The notes under the pieces: generated by a model
Seen by the model: the letters and a program-made list of their open reading frames with translations, nothing else
Database searches by the model: none
Told to the model about the DNA's origin: nothing
Assembly: GCA_035063765.1 (NCBI GenBank)
Contig: JAPSFT010000014.1
Coordinates: forward strand, 1 to 64,000
Origin: Deltaproteobacteria bacterium
GTDB taxonomy: Bacteria > Myxococcota_A > UBA9160 > PR03
Length of the DNA stretch: 64,000 bases
Reading direction: 5' to 3'
Part shown: positions 16,559 through 24,492 of the stretch, piece by piece
Numbering within the stretch: the stretch's first letter is position 1
Layout of the letters: the number at the start of each line of letters is the position of its first letter
Position numbers and translations under genes: made by a program

Positions 16559-18025
16559 ATGACTTCGAGGATCGCGATGATGGCCTGGCCCTTCGTCGCG
16601 CTCCTGGCGTTCTCCACCTTCCGTGCCTCCGTCGCCGTCTCGGTGACGGTGCTCGGTGGGGTCCTGCTGCTTCCGGGCAACTACGCCTTCGATCTGCCCA
16701 TGATCCCGGACATCGATCACTTCCGGATGTCCGCCCTCAGTGCCCTGCTCGCCGGGCTGCTCCTGCGCTCGCGGTCCGCGCGGATCCCGGCTGGCTCGCG
16801 CGCGTTCCTGCTGCTGCCGGCCATGGCTGCGGCCTTCGCTGCCACGACGGCCCTGTTGAATCGGGATCCGCTCGCCCTGCCGGACCGGACCTTGCCGGGA
16901 ATGGCGCTCCACGACCTCGTCTCGTCGGTGCTGTCCCAGCTCCTGGACTACGGCGTCCCGTTCGTGCTCGGAATGCTGTTCTTCCGGCGCCGTCGGGACC
17001 TCAGCGATCTCGTCGCCTGCATGGCGGCCGCCGGGGTCTGCTATTCGCCCCTCATCCTCTTCGAGCTCCGGATGAGCCCGGATCTGCACCGCATCGTCTA
17101 CGGGGTGCTCCACACCTTCGATCACACGATGACGAGGCGATTCGGCGGCTGGCGCCCGGTGGTCTTCCTGCCCCATGGCCTCGCCCTCGCGATGTTCGTG
17201 CTGACGGCGGCCTGTGCGGCCGCCGTGGCCTGGAAGGCGCGTCTCCGGCGCGTCCTCGGCATCCCTTGGCAAGCGATCCTGGCCTTCCTGGCCACCCTGT
17301 TCGTGGCGTGCAAGAGCCTGGGCTCGCTCGTCTACGGGGCGGTCGTCCTGCCCGCGCTGGCGATGTCGAGACCCGCCGCGATCGCCCGGATCGCGGCGAT
17401 CCTCGCGGTCCTGGTGCTGGCCTATCCCGCGCTCCGCGTGCTTGGGTGGTTCCCCACGGAATTCCTGGTCGAGACGGCCGAGCGGATCGACCCGCTCCGC
17501 GCGCAATCCCTCGACTTCCGGTTCGAGAACGAGGAGCTGCTCGTGGAGAAGCTCAGCCTCCGCCCCTGGTTCGGCTGGGGAACCTGGGGGAGGAACCGCA
17601 GCTACGACCCGGTGACCGGGGAGGACGTCTCCACGACCGACGGGCGCTGGATCATCGTCATGGGCGCGCAGGGCGTCCTGGGATTCGCCGCGGTCTTCGG
17701 CATGCTCGTGGTGCCGGTCTTCTCGGTGTGGTGGAACCTGTCGCGCTTCCGTTCCGCCAGCTCCCGCCACCTCCTTGCCGGGTCGTCGCTCCTCCTCATG
17801 GTCAACGTCGTCGACCTGCTGCCGAACGGCTTCCTGCTCACCTCGACGATCATGCTGTCCGGGGCGCTCGCGAGCCTCGTGCCGGGGATGCTCCGCGAGC
17901 AGGCGCGAGCCGCACGCGAGGCACCGGCCGGGGAGCCCGGGTGCGCGCCGGTGCCGGCGCGGCGCGAGGAGGCCCCCGTGAGGCTCGGCGAGGAGCTCCT
18001 GCGAGGCGCTCGCCGCTCGGGCTAG
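16559..18025 (+). CDS. O-antigen ligase/polymerase-like membrane protein
   Basis: A 488-residue protein with about ten to twelve membrane segments. A long periplasmic loop (about residues 300-365) has LVEKLSLRPWFGWGTWGRNR, the pattern common in Wzy/WaaL-like proteins, where a P-x-x-G-x-G segment precedes loop residues used in catalysis. It is the best candidate for the EPS polymerase in this locus. The tail after about residue 450 is charged and cytoplasmic. It follows the GT4 gene by 54 bases on the same strand. Confidence 0.75.
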   Translation: MTSRIAMMAWPFVALLAFSTFRASVAVSVTVLGGVLLLPGNYAFDLPMIPDIDHFRMSALSALLAGLLLRSRSARIPAGSRAFLLLPAMAAAFAATTALLNRDPLALPDRTLPGMALHDLVSSVLSQLLDYGVPFVLGMLFFRRRRDLSDLVACMAAAGVCYSPLILFELRMSPDLHRIVYGVLHTFDHTMTRRFGGWRPVVFLPHGLALAMFVLTAACAAAVAWKARLRRVLGIPWQAILAFLATLFVACKSLGSLVYGAVVLPALAMSRPAAIARIAAILAVLVLAYPALRVLGWFPTEFLVETAERIDPLRAQSLDFRFENEELLVEKLSLRPWFGWGTWGRNRSYDPVTGEDVSTTDGRWIIVMGAQGVLGFAAVFGMLVVPVFSVWWNLSRFRSASSRHLLAGSSLLLMVNVVDLLPNGFLLTSTIMLSGALASLVPGMLREQARAAREAPAGEPGCAPVPARREEAPVRLGEELLRGARRSG

Positions 18026-18080
18026 GACCGGGAGGCCCTTCGTGACCGGGCCGGCGGCGGCGGGTGCCTCGCCGCGCGCG

Positions 18081-19187
18081 TCAGTCGAGAAGGTGCTGGC
18101 CCTCGATCAAGGCGGCCAGGGCCTCGCCGGAGAGGCGGTGGCTGAGCGGCGTCCAGTGGTAGTGGGAGCGCGGGTAGTAGAGCGGCTCGCGCCCGGCGTA
18201 GGGCGCGAGCACGGCTGCCGCCCGCAGGAGGTGGACGCCCTCCTGGGTGGAGTCGAATCCCTTCGGGAGGCCGTCGACGAGCTCCTTCGTCGCGGGGATC
18301 TCGTAGGGGATGCTCTGCAGCACGAACGGGACGCCTCGCGCCCGGCAGCTCGCGGCGATCGCGTCGAGGATGGCGACGGTCAGGCGCTGGCCGTAGGGCG
18401 CTTCGGCGGGCTCTGCGCCGGGGGCCGGTCCGGCTGCGGCGGCGGCACCCGAGACGTTCTGGAGGTTCTCCTCGACCATGCGGCGCTTCAGGAGCAACGT
18501 CGCCTTCTCCTTGAGGAGGGCGAACGCGTCCGATCGCTCCGAGAGCAGATTGAAGACGAAGTTCGTGTTCAGGAAGTTCCCGATCGCGCCGGCCGGCACG
18601 TAGCTCTGGGCGCGCGGGACGAGAGTGCCGTTCTCCAGGGCGAAGAGACCGGTTCGCACGTTGTCCACGATGTCGTTCACGAAGAACGAGAGCAGCACCA
18701 CGTCAGGCTCGTAGCGCCACAGCTCGCGCTCGAGGTAGAGCAGCTCCTCGGCGTTGCTGAAGCCCGACACACCGGTGTTCAGGACCTCGACCCGGCGGCC
18801 CTTGCTGTTCAGCTCGCGCTCGAGGACGGCGGAGAAGGTCTCGTTGCCCTCGACCTCGTAGCCGGCGGTGAAGGAGTCGCCCAGGGAGACGATCCGCTGC
18901 ACGCCGGGAGGCTTCTCGTACGCGTAGTCGCGATCGGCACGCATGCCCTGTGCATCGATCCGGAACCAGATCAGGACATCGGGCGAATGATGGCGGTAGA
19001 CCGCACCCGGCTCGTTGATGCGCAGGCCCCAGGGCGCTCCGACCACGTGGCGCGGGAACTTCACCTGGGTGCCCAGGAAGGTGCGGACGCCGAGCTCGAG
19101 GATCGCGGCCGAGATCGCCAGTGCCGTCACGAAGAGCAGCAGCGCGGCCAGCGCCGTGCGTGCGCGCGAGGGCGTCGATTCGCTCAC
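18081..19187 (-). CDS. membrane-anchored SGNH/GDSL hydrolase
   Basis: A 368-residue protein with one N-terminal membrane helix (TALAALLLFVTALAISAAI) and a periplasmic SGNH domain. Block I is RIVSLGDSFTAGYEV with the Ser nucleophile, a later block is VLLSFFVNDIVDN, and the C-terminal HWTPLSHRLSGEAL supplies the likely catalytic His. Proteins of this kind in EPS loci often O-acetylate or deacetylate the polymer (compare AlgX/AlgJ), so this one may modify the EPS. The start is GTG at 19187. It converges on the polymerase gene. Confidence 0.8.
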   Translation of the reverse strand: MSESTPSRARTALAALLLFVTALAISAAILELGVRTFLGTQVKFPRHVVGAPWGLRINEPGAVYRHHSPDVLIWFRIDAQGMRADRDYAYEKPPGVQRIVSLGDSFTAGYEVEGNETFSAVLERELNSKGRRVEVLNTGVSGFSNAEELLYLERELWRYEPDVVLLSFFVNDIVDNVRTGLFALENGTLVPRAQSYVPAGAIGNFLNTNFVFNLLSERSDAFALLKEKATLLLKRRMVEENLQNVSGAAAAAGPAPGAEPAEAPYGQRLTVAILDAIAASCRARGVPFVLQSIPYEIPATKELVDGLPKGFDSTQEGVHLLRAAAVLAPYAGREPLYYPRSHYHWTPLSHRLSGEALAALIEGQHLLD

Positions 19188-19508
19188 CGGATCCCCTCCG
19201 CGTCGATCGCCCGGACCCGCCCCGGTCTCGCGGGCACTCGGCTCGTGCTGCTTCTTCCGGGAACCGTAGGGATCTCAGGCGGCCCTGCGGGGCTGGTGGT
19301 TGCGACCTTTCACGACGCCACCTGCCGGAGAGCGAACAGCGAGCCGGCAGGGTGCCACCTATCCTGCCCGGGTTTCAAGCGCCGTACGCCCCTTGCGACG
19401 CGCGGCGGATCCCCCGGGGGTCCGGACTTCGGGTCCTGATCGATGCCGCGCTCGAGTCGCTTCGAACGCCGGCCGAAGACCCTTCGAGGCAAGGAGTACG
19501 CAGCCGCC
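19188..19508. other. divergent intergenic region with one hairpin
   Basis: These 321 bases lie between the divergent SGNH-hydrolase and GT2 genes and probably hold both promoters. CCTGCCGG at 19321-19328 and CCGGCAGG at 19344-19351 form an 8-bp perfect stem with a 15-base loop. GCCACCT also occurs on both sides of the stem. An upstream in-frame start for the GT2 gene (19443) would use part of this region, but it lacks a ribosome site. I see no other gene. Confidence 0.35.
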
Positions 19509-20411
19509 ATGCAGGGACGCCCGCCGCAGATCCCCACGCCGCGCATCGCCGTGATCTCGCCGGCGCGCGACGAAGCGGCGACGCTGCCGAGCACGATCGC
19601 CAGCATGGCGGCCCAGACGCTCCGGCCCGCCGCCTGGGTCATCGTCGACGACGGCTCGACGGACCGGACCGCCGCCCTCGCGGACGAAGCGGCGCAGCAG
19701 CACCCCTGGATCCGCGTCGTCCGCCGCGCCGATCGCGGCTTCCGCAAGGTGGGCGGCGGCGTGATCGACGCCTTCTATGCGGGGCTCGAGGCGGTCGACG
19801 TCCCCTACGACTTCGTCGCGAAGATGGACGTCGACCTCGAGTTCGGACCGCGCTACCTGGCGCTGCTCATGGAGGAGTTCGAGCGCGATCCGAAGCTCGC
19901 TGCTGCGAGCGGCAAGGTCTATCGGCGCGAGGGTGGCGGCTTCGTCGAGGAGTTCATGATCGACGAGATGGTGGCCGGCCAGTTCAAGCTGTATCGGCGC
20001 GATGCCTTCGAGCGGATCGGCGGCTTCGTTCGCGAGGTCATGTGGGACGGGATCGACTTCCACCGGGCCCGCCTGCTCGGCTTCCGGACGAGGAGCATCG
20101 AGTCTCCAGACCTGCGGATCATCCACCTCCGCCTCATGGGATCGTCCGATCGCAGCGTGTATCGGGGACGCCTCCGCTGGGGCCGGGGCCAATGGTTCAT
20201 GGGCTCCTCCTTCTCCTACGTCGTCGCCAGCGGCATCTTCCGCATGCGCGAGAAGCCCTACGTCCTGGGAGGGCTCGCGATCATCGCAGGGTTCCTGCAC
20301 GCGGCCCTGCGACGCGAGCCGCGCTACGAGGATCCCGACTTCCGTCGCGAGCTGCGCCGCTGGCAGCGGGGCCGGCTGCGCGCCCTCCTGAGCGGACGCG
20401 GAGCACGCTGA
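19509..20411 (+). CDS. family 2 glycosyltransferase
   Basis: A 300-residue GT-A glycosyltransferase with IAVISPARDEAATLPSTI, WVIVDDGSTDRTA and the metal site FVAKMDVDLEFGPRYL. The acceptor region is VMWDGIDFHRARLLG. A hydrophobic segment lies near residues 235-265. It should act in EPS repeat-unit assembly. The ATG at 19509 is preferred because AAGGAG lies about 11 bases upstream; the longer form from 19443 has no such site. It is followed after six bases by the WecB-type gene, so the two are very probably one operon. Confidence 0.85.
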   Translation: MQGRPPQIPTPRIAVISPARDEAATLPSTIASMAAQTLRPAAWVIVDDGSTDRTAALADEAAQQHPWIRVVRRADRGFRKVGGGVIDAFYAGLEAVDVPYDFVAKMDVDLEFGPRYLALLMEEFERDPKLAAASGKVYRREGGGFVEEFMIDEMVAGQFKLYRRDAFERIGGFVREVMWDGIDFHRARLLGFRTRSIESPDLRIIHLRLMGSSDRSVYRGRLRWGRGQWFMGSSFSYVVASGIFRMREKPYVLGGLAIIAGFLHAALRREPRYEDPDFRRELRRWQRGRLRALLSGRGAR

Positions 20412-20417
20412 GGAGCC

Positions 20418-21194
20418 GTGGAGGTCCAGCCCGCGCTACAACACGTCGCGATCGATGGCCTTCGCTTCGCCAAGATCACCCAGGAGGGGTTGATCGCCCT
20501 GGTGCTCCGCGCCGCGGGCGACGGGCGTGGTGGCTGGATCGTGACTGCCAACACGGACTACCTGCACCGCTACGTCACGGACCCGTCGATGCCGGAGCTG
20601 CTCGAAGCGGCAGACGTCGTGGTTGCCGATGGCGTTCCCCTGCTCTGGTCCGCCGCGATCTCCGGAAGCCCCTTGCCCGAACGCGTCGCCGGATCCGACC
20701 TGGTCCATCGCCTGGCCGGTGCGGCCGCCGGAGCCGGGCTCTCTCTCTACCTGCTGGGCGGCGCGCCGGGAGCGGCGGAGGGTGCGGCACGCCGCCTGCG
20801 AGCCGATTTTCCTTCGCTTCGCATCGCCGGCCATGCGAGTCCTCGGGTGACGGATCCGCCGACCCCGCAGGAGATCGCGACGATCGAGCGGCAGCTTGCT
20901 GCGTGCTCCCCGGGGATCGTGTACGTGGCACTGGGCTCGCCGAAGCAGGATCGCCTGATCGTCGCCCTTCGCGAGCGGATGCCAGGCGTCTGGTGGATCG
21001 GAGTCGGCGTCAGCCTGAGCTTTCTCGCCGGCGACATTCCCCGCGCGCCACGATGGATGCAGCGCGTCGGGCTCGAATGGCTCCACCGCATGCTGCAGGA
21101 GCCCGGACGCCTGTGGCGGCGCTACCTCGTAGCCGATCTGCCCTTCGCTGCGCGACTCCTGTGGCGCTCGACGCTCGCTCGCTTCCGCAAGTGA
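20418..21194 (+). CDS. WecB/TagA/CpsF family glycosyltransferase
   Basis: A 258-residue GT26 enzyme. The signatures are WIVTANTDYLHRY near the start, ADVVVADGVPLLWSA, the SLYLLGGAPGAAEGAA motif, and IVYVALGSPKQDRLI followed by GVGVSLSFLAGDIPRAPRW. Family members move ManNAc-type or glucuronic-type sugars onto lipid carriers. It starts at GTG 20418 next to GAGGAG. It shares an operon with the preceding GT2 gene and converges on a sulfotransferase gene. Confidence 0.9.
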   Translation: MEVQPALQHVAIDGLRFAKITQEGLIALVLRAAGDGRGGWIVTANTDYLHRYVTDPSMPELLEAADVVVADGVPLLWSAAISGSPLPERVAGSDLVHRLAGAAAGAGLSLYLLGGAPGAAEGAARRLRADFPSLRIAGHASPRVTDPPTPQEIATIERQLAACSPGIVYVALGSPKQDRLIVALRERMPGVWWIGVGVSLSFLAGDIPRAPRWMQRVGLEWLHRMLQEPGRLWRRYLVADLPFAARLLWRSTLARFRK

Positions 21195-21241
21195 CCGGGG
21201 CCCGGAGCCGGCGACCACATGGGTTCGCAGGAGCGACCGAG

Positions 21242-22192
21242 CTACCGGATCCGGTTCGAGATGACCTCGTTCTTCCGCAGCGCCACGCTCCGTTGCCAGG
21301 CTCGCAGTCGGAGCCGACGCGACAGGATGTCGGCGAGCCGGAGCCGCCATCCGAAGACCCGCCACGCAAAGCGGGCCCGCGCCACGCGGTCCTGCGCTCG
21401 CAGGTGCACGCGCGCCAGGGGGCCGACGCGGATCGCCGGCAGCCCGCTGCCCGTGTAACCCACTGTCTCGAGCAGCTCCCCGGTGCGCGCCTCGACGAGC
21501 TGGATCTCGCGCGTACTCAGGGTCCTGCGCCATTGCTCGACCAGCGTCGGATCGGGCCGCTCGTAGCTGCTGCGCGCACCGTACTCGAGCATTTCCGCCG
21601 ACCAGCGCAAGCCCAGGAAGTCGCAGATCCTGCCGAGCTCCTCCTCGGGGCGGACGATCAGCTTCTCGTAGCGAAGCTCGAGAAAGCGATCCTTCTCGAG
21701 GAGCACGGACAGGCGAGCCCAGAGCGTCTCGGCCTCGACCCACCGCTCGACACCCGTCCAGACGTTGCCCGCCCACCCCATTCCGATGCACGACCGGGCG
21801 ACGTCCCGGGGATCGCGGGCCAGATGGAGGAAGCGCGCATCGGGCCAGATCCGCAGGAGCCGGTCGAGATGCCGGTGCACGGTCGCTCCCACGAAGGCCT
21901 TGCCGGCGCGTGCCCTTCGCTGCTCGAGGAAGCTCCGGACCAGGTCGGGGTAGGCGAGGGTCGGGTCGATCTCGTAGCGGGCAGCCCGGAAGATCCGGTG
22001 CGTCTCGAGGGAGCGGACGTAGTCTGCTGCCGCAGGCCAATCCGCCCCGTCCATGCCGTCGACGGCGTACTCGAACTCGTTCACCCAGGCCAGCTCGGGA
22101 TGCGAGTCCAGCATCAGTCGGAGCACCGTCGTTCCCGAGCGCTCGGCGCCGACGAGGAAGACGGGGCATTCGGGCGTGGGAGGCTTGGTCAT
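21242..22192 (-). CDS. second sulfotransferase
   Basis: A 316-residue Sulfotransfer family protein. The 5'-phosphosulfate loop is VFLVGAERSGTTVLRLML (about residues 11-28) and the 3'-phosphate site is FLHLARDPRDVARSCI (about residues 120-135). It differs clearly from the enzyme at 13189, which has GAMKSATS in place of GAERSGTT, so it is not a recent copy. Its place among glycosyltransferases suggests a second sulfation on the EPS, or sulfation of another envelope molecule. The start is ATG 22192. Confidence 0.85.
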   Translation of the reverse strand: MTKPPTPECPVFLVGAERSGTTVLRLMLDSHPELAWVNEFEYAVDGMDGADWPAAADYVRSLETHRIFRAARYEIDPTLAYPDLVRSFLEQRRARAGKAFVGATVHRHLDRLLRIWPDARFLHLARDPRDVARSCIGMGWAGNVWTGVERWVEAETLWARLSVLLEKDRFLELRYEKLIVRPEEELGRICDFLGLRWSAEMLEYGARSSYERPDPTLVEQWRRTLSTREIQLVEARTGELLETVGYTGSGLPAIRVGPLARVHLRAQDRVARARFAWRVFGWRLRLADILSRRLRLRAWQRSVALRKNEVISNRIR

Positions 22193-22626
22193 TCCAGCTC
22201 GAGACCCCGTTCGCAGCACTGGCCGCACCAGACTGCCCGTCACTGGGAAAGCATCGGCCCGTTCGCCGGTCTCCACCCGAACCGTCGGGCCCGGTCGGTT
22301 CACGCACGCCAGGTTCGCGCCCGGCGCGACGTCACCCCTCCGCAGATGCCGGTTGCCGGTCAGCATGTTGTCATAACATCTGCCTATCATCTCCGAAACA
22401 CCGCTGCCCCTCCTGCCCTTGCTGCGGCCATGGCGCTCTCGTGCGAGACCCCTCGCGTTTGTGAAGCGGAGGCGCAGCCAAAGGGCAACCTGCTGCATCT
22501 GGACGGACAAGAAGGGTGTGAGCCTCGTCACCGAGGGCAGCGCGGGAAGGCCGATACTCCCATTGCGCATCTTCGGGGGATCGGGCGCATCCCCGGCCCC
22601 GATCGATGGAGTGGGAGGGACTCGTC
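22193..22626. other. divergent intergenic region, no gene seen
   Basis: These 434 bases separate the second sulfotransferase (minus) from the secreted beta-helix gene (plus). They include the most AT-rich patch of the locus (about 22365-22395) with the dyad ATGTT-GTCAT-AACAT at 22365-22379, which could be an operator or part of a promoter. Long antisense frames cross the region but have no start or family pattern. Confidence 0.4.
22365..22379. promoter_or_regulatory. operator-like dyad ATGTT-N5-AACAT
   Basis: A perfect five-base inverted repeat in an AT-rich island inside otherwise GC-rich DNA. It lies about 250 bases before the beta-helix gene and 170 bases before the sulfotransferase gene. 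It could bind a dimeric repressor. The regulator is unknown. Confidence 0.3.
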
Positions 22627-24441
22627 ATGGACGCGCTCAGGAAGACAGCTCTAGGCCTCGTCCTTGCGGTGGCAGTGGCCGGTGGTGCCGGTGCCCAGAC
22701 CATCGGCGTCGCCATCGCGCCCAGCCGGACCAGCGGTGTCGCTCCGCTGGCCGTCCTCTTCGACGCAACGGGCACGACCTATAGCGCCACCGGGTCGAGC
22801 CCCTTCCACGATCTCGTCTACCAATGGAGCTTCGGGGATCCGAGCTCCGGGACGTGGTCGGTATCCGGCAAGAGCAAGGATGCGGCCCTCGGGCCGATCG
22901 CGGCCCACGTATTCGAGCAGCCGGGGACCTACACCGTCAGCCTGGACGTCTGTGACGCCTCGCGCTGCAGCCGGTCGCAGGTGACGATCCAGGTGCAGGA
23001 CCCGAACGCGGTGTTCGCGGGGGACCGGACGATCTGCTTCCGGGCGACGGCGAGCGGGGGCTTCACCGGCTGTCCGGCGGGCGCCCAGCAGCAGACGAAC
23101 TCGAGCTGGAGCGCGGTGGCCGCCGCGGCGACGGCGGGCCGGCGGATCCTGTTGCGCCGGGGAGACGTCTGGTCGACGGGAGGGGGAGCGACGCTCAAGA
23201 ACCCGGGCCCCGGGATCATCGGGGCCTTCGGATCGGGCGCGAAGCCGCGGATCGCAGTCGGTACGACCGTGCTGGTCTTCGCCACTGCGTGGGACTGGCG
23301 GCTCATGGATCTCGCCGTCGATCACGGAAGCCTCGTGAACGAGAATGCGTTCTGGGACGAGGGTCGTGACGGAGAGAACCGCAATCTGCTCTTCCTGCGC
23401 GTCGACGTCACCGGGTTCTACCGGGGCGTCTCCATCTCGAACAACGGTCTGGATTACTACGGCCACCGGAACAACCACAACGGGATCTTCCTGGTCGATG
23501 GGAACTTCGACCGCATCACGGGCGGACACGGGGCGTATCTTGGCGGTGAGCGCATGGCGATCATGGGGATGCGAATCACCGAGAAGTCCGGTTCGCACAA
23601 CATCCGGCTTCCCTATGCCGCCCACTCCGTCCTGCAGCATTGCTACCTGCAAGGTTCCGGATCCGACCAGCACGTGTTGAAGCTCCATGCCGGCAAGTGG
23701 AACGAGCGCGGGGTGACCGATGCCCGTTACGGCGAGTACACCGTCGTGTCGGACAACGTGATCGACGGCAGGAACGCGGGGCCCTGGCTGATGGCCATCG
23801 GCCCCCAGAACAGCGCGAGCGATGAGCGGGTCCGCAACGTGATCGTGGAGCGGAACGAGTTCCGCTCGATCCCGGCGGTGGGCGTAGGCATCCAGGTATG
23901 GGCAGCGTCGGTGTCGGTGAGGAACAACATCTTCAACCTGTCGGGCCAGAGTGGCGGCGCCACCGGCATGCAGCTCGGGCGCCGTGGGATCGAGCCCATC
24001 CCGGCGGGCAACCGGTTCCTCAACAACACGTGCTACCGGAGCGGTGCGGGCGGCCGGACGACCTGCGTCGGGATCGACGCGGAGGCGTCGGGCTCGATCG
24101 TCAGGAACAATCTCCTCTATGCGCCGTCGGCCTCTCCGCGCCAGGTCCTCGCCAACAACAGCGGCAGCACCACGGCAGGGGACAACCTGGACCTGACGGC
24201 GAATCCCTTCGCCGTATCCAGCCCGGCGAGCGCCCAGGACTTCCGGCTGGCCGCCGGCGGCCCTGCGGTCGACGCCGCGGCGAATACGGGATCGAACCTG
24301 CTGGACTTCGCAGGGAACCGCCGCCCGCAGGATGGGAACGGAGACGGTACGGTGAGGGCGGACGTGGGCGCCTTCGAGTTCATCGGGGCAACGCCGCCGG
24401 GGCCACCGCCGGCGCCGGTACTCCTTCCTGCGGGATCCTGA
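22627..24441 (+). CDS. secreted PKD-domain / parallel beta-helix protein
   Basis: A 604-residue secreted protein. The signal peptide is about 23 residues long (LGLVLAVAVAGGAGA). A PKD-like domain spans about residues 28-120, with GTYTVSLDVCDASRCSRS at its end. A right-handed beta-helix with pectate-lyase-like repeats follows (about 150-540: RNLLFLRVDVTG, GIFLVDGNFDRITG, VIVERNEFRS). The end is VGAFEF plus a proline-rich tail, as in choice-of-anchor proteins, yet no PEP-CTERM or other membrane anchor follows. It could cut, epimerise or bind the EPS. GGGAGG precedes the ATG. It is surrounded by EPS genes. Confidence 0.8.
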   Translation: MDALRKTALGLVLAVAVAGGAGAQTIGVAIAPSRTSGVAPLAVLFDATGTTYSATGSSPFHDLVYQWSFGDPSSGTWSVSGKSKDAALGPIAAHVFEQPGTYTVSLDVCDASRCSRSQVTIQVQDPNAVFAGDRTICFRATASGGFTGCPAGAQQQTNSSWSAVAAAATAGRRILLRRGDVWSTGGGATLKNPGPGIIGAFGSGAKPRIAVGTTVLVFATAWDWRLMDLAVDHGSLVNENAFWDEGRDGENRNLLFLRVDVTGFYRGVSISNNGLDYYGHRNNHNGIFLVDGNFDRITGGHGAYLGGERMAIMGMRITEKSGSHNIRLPYAAHSVLQHCYLQGSGSDQHVLKLHAGKWNERGVTDARYGEYTVVSDNVIDGRNAGPWLMAIGPQNSASDERVRNVIVERNEFRSIPAVGVGIQVWAASVSVRNNIFNLSGQSGGATGMQLGRRGIEPIPAGNRFLNNTCYRSGAGGRTTCVGIDAEASGSIVRNNLLYAPSASPRQVLANNSGSTTAGDNLDLTANPFAVSSPASAQDFRLAAGGPAVDAAANTGSNLLDFAGNRRPQDGNGDGTVRADVGAFEFIGATPPGPPPAPVLLPAGS

Positions 24442-24470
24442 GCCAGGCGCGCCGGGCTGCGAGCGCCATC

Positions 24471-24485
24471 CCCTCGGTGGGAGGG
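24471..24485. terminator. weak hairpin between convergent genes
   Basis: CCCTC-GGTGG-GAGGG forms a five-base stem and five-base loop in the 51-base gap between the beta-helix gene and the asparagine-synthetase-like gene. It may end transcription from both sides, but it has no T-run and could be chance. Confidence 0.25.
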
Positions 24486-24492
24486 CTCGGCG

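Noticed and set aside
15050-17770. A 906-codon minus-strand frame
   Set aside because: It is antisense to the GT4 and polymerase genes, with low-complexity charged sequence and no family motif. The plus-strand genes have clear motifs.
19121-22654. A 1,177-codon plus-strand frame
   Set aside because: It runs across the GT2 and WecB-type genes in a different frame and is antisense to the second sulfotransferase. It is Arg/Pro-rich and has no start signal or family pattern.
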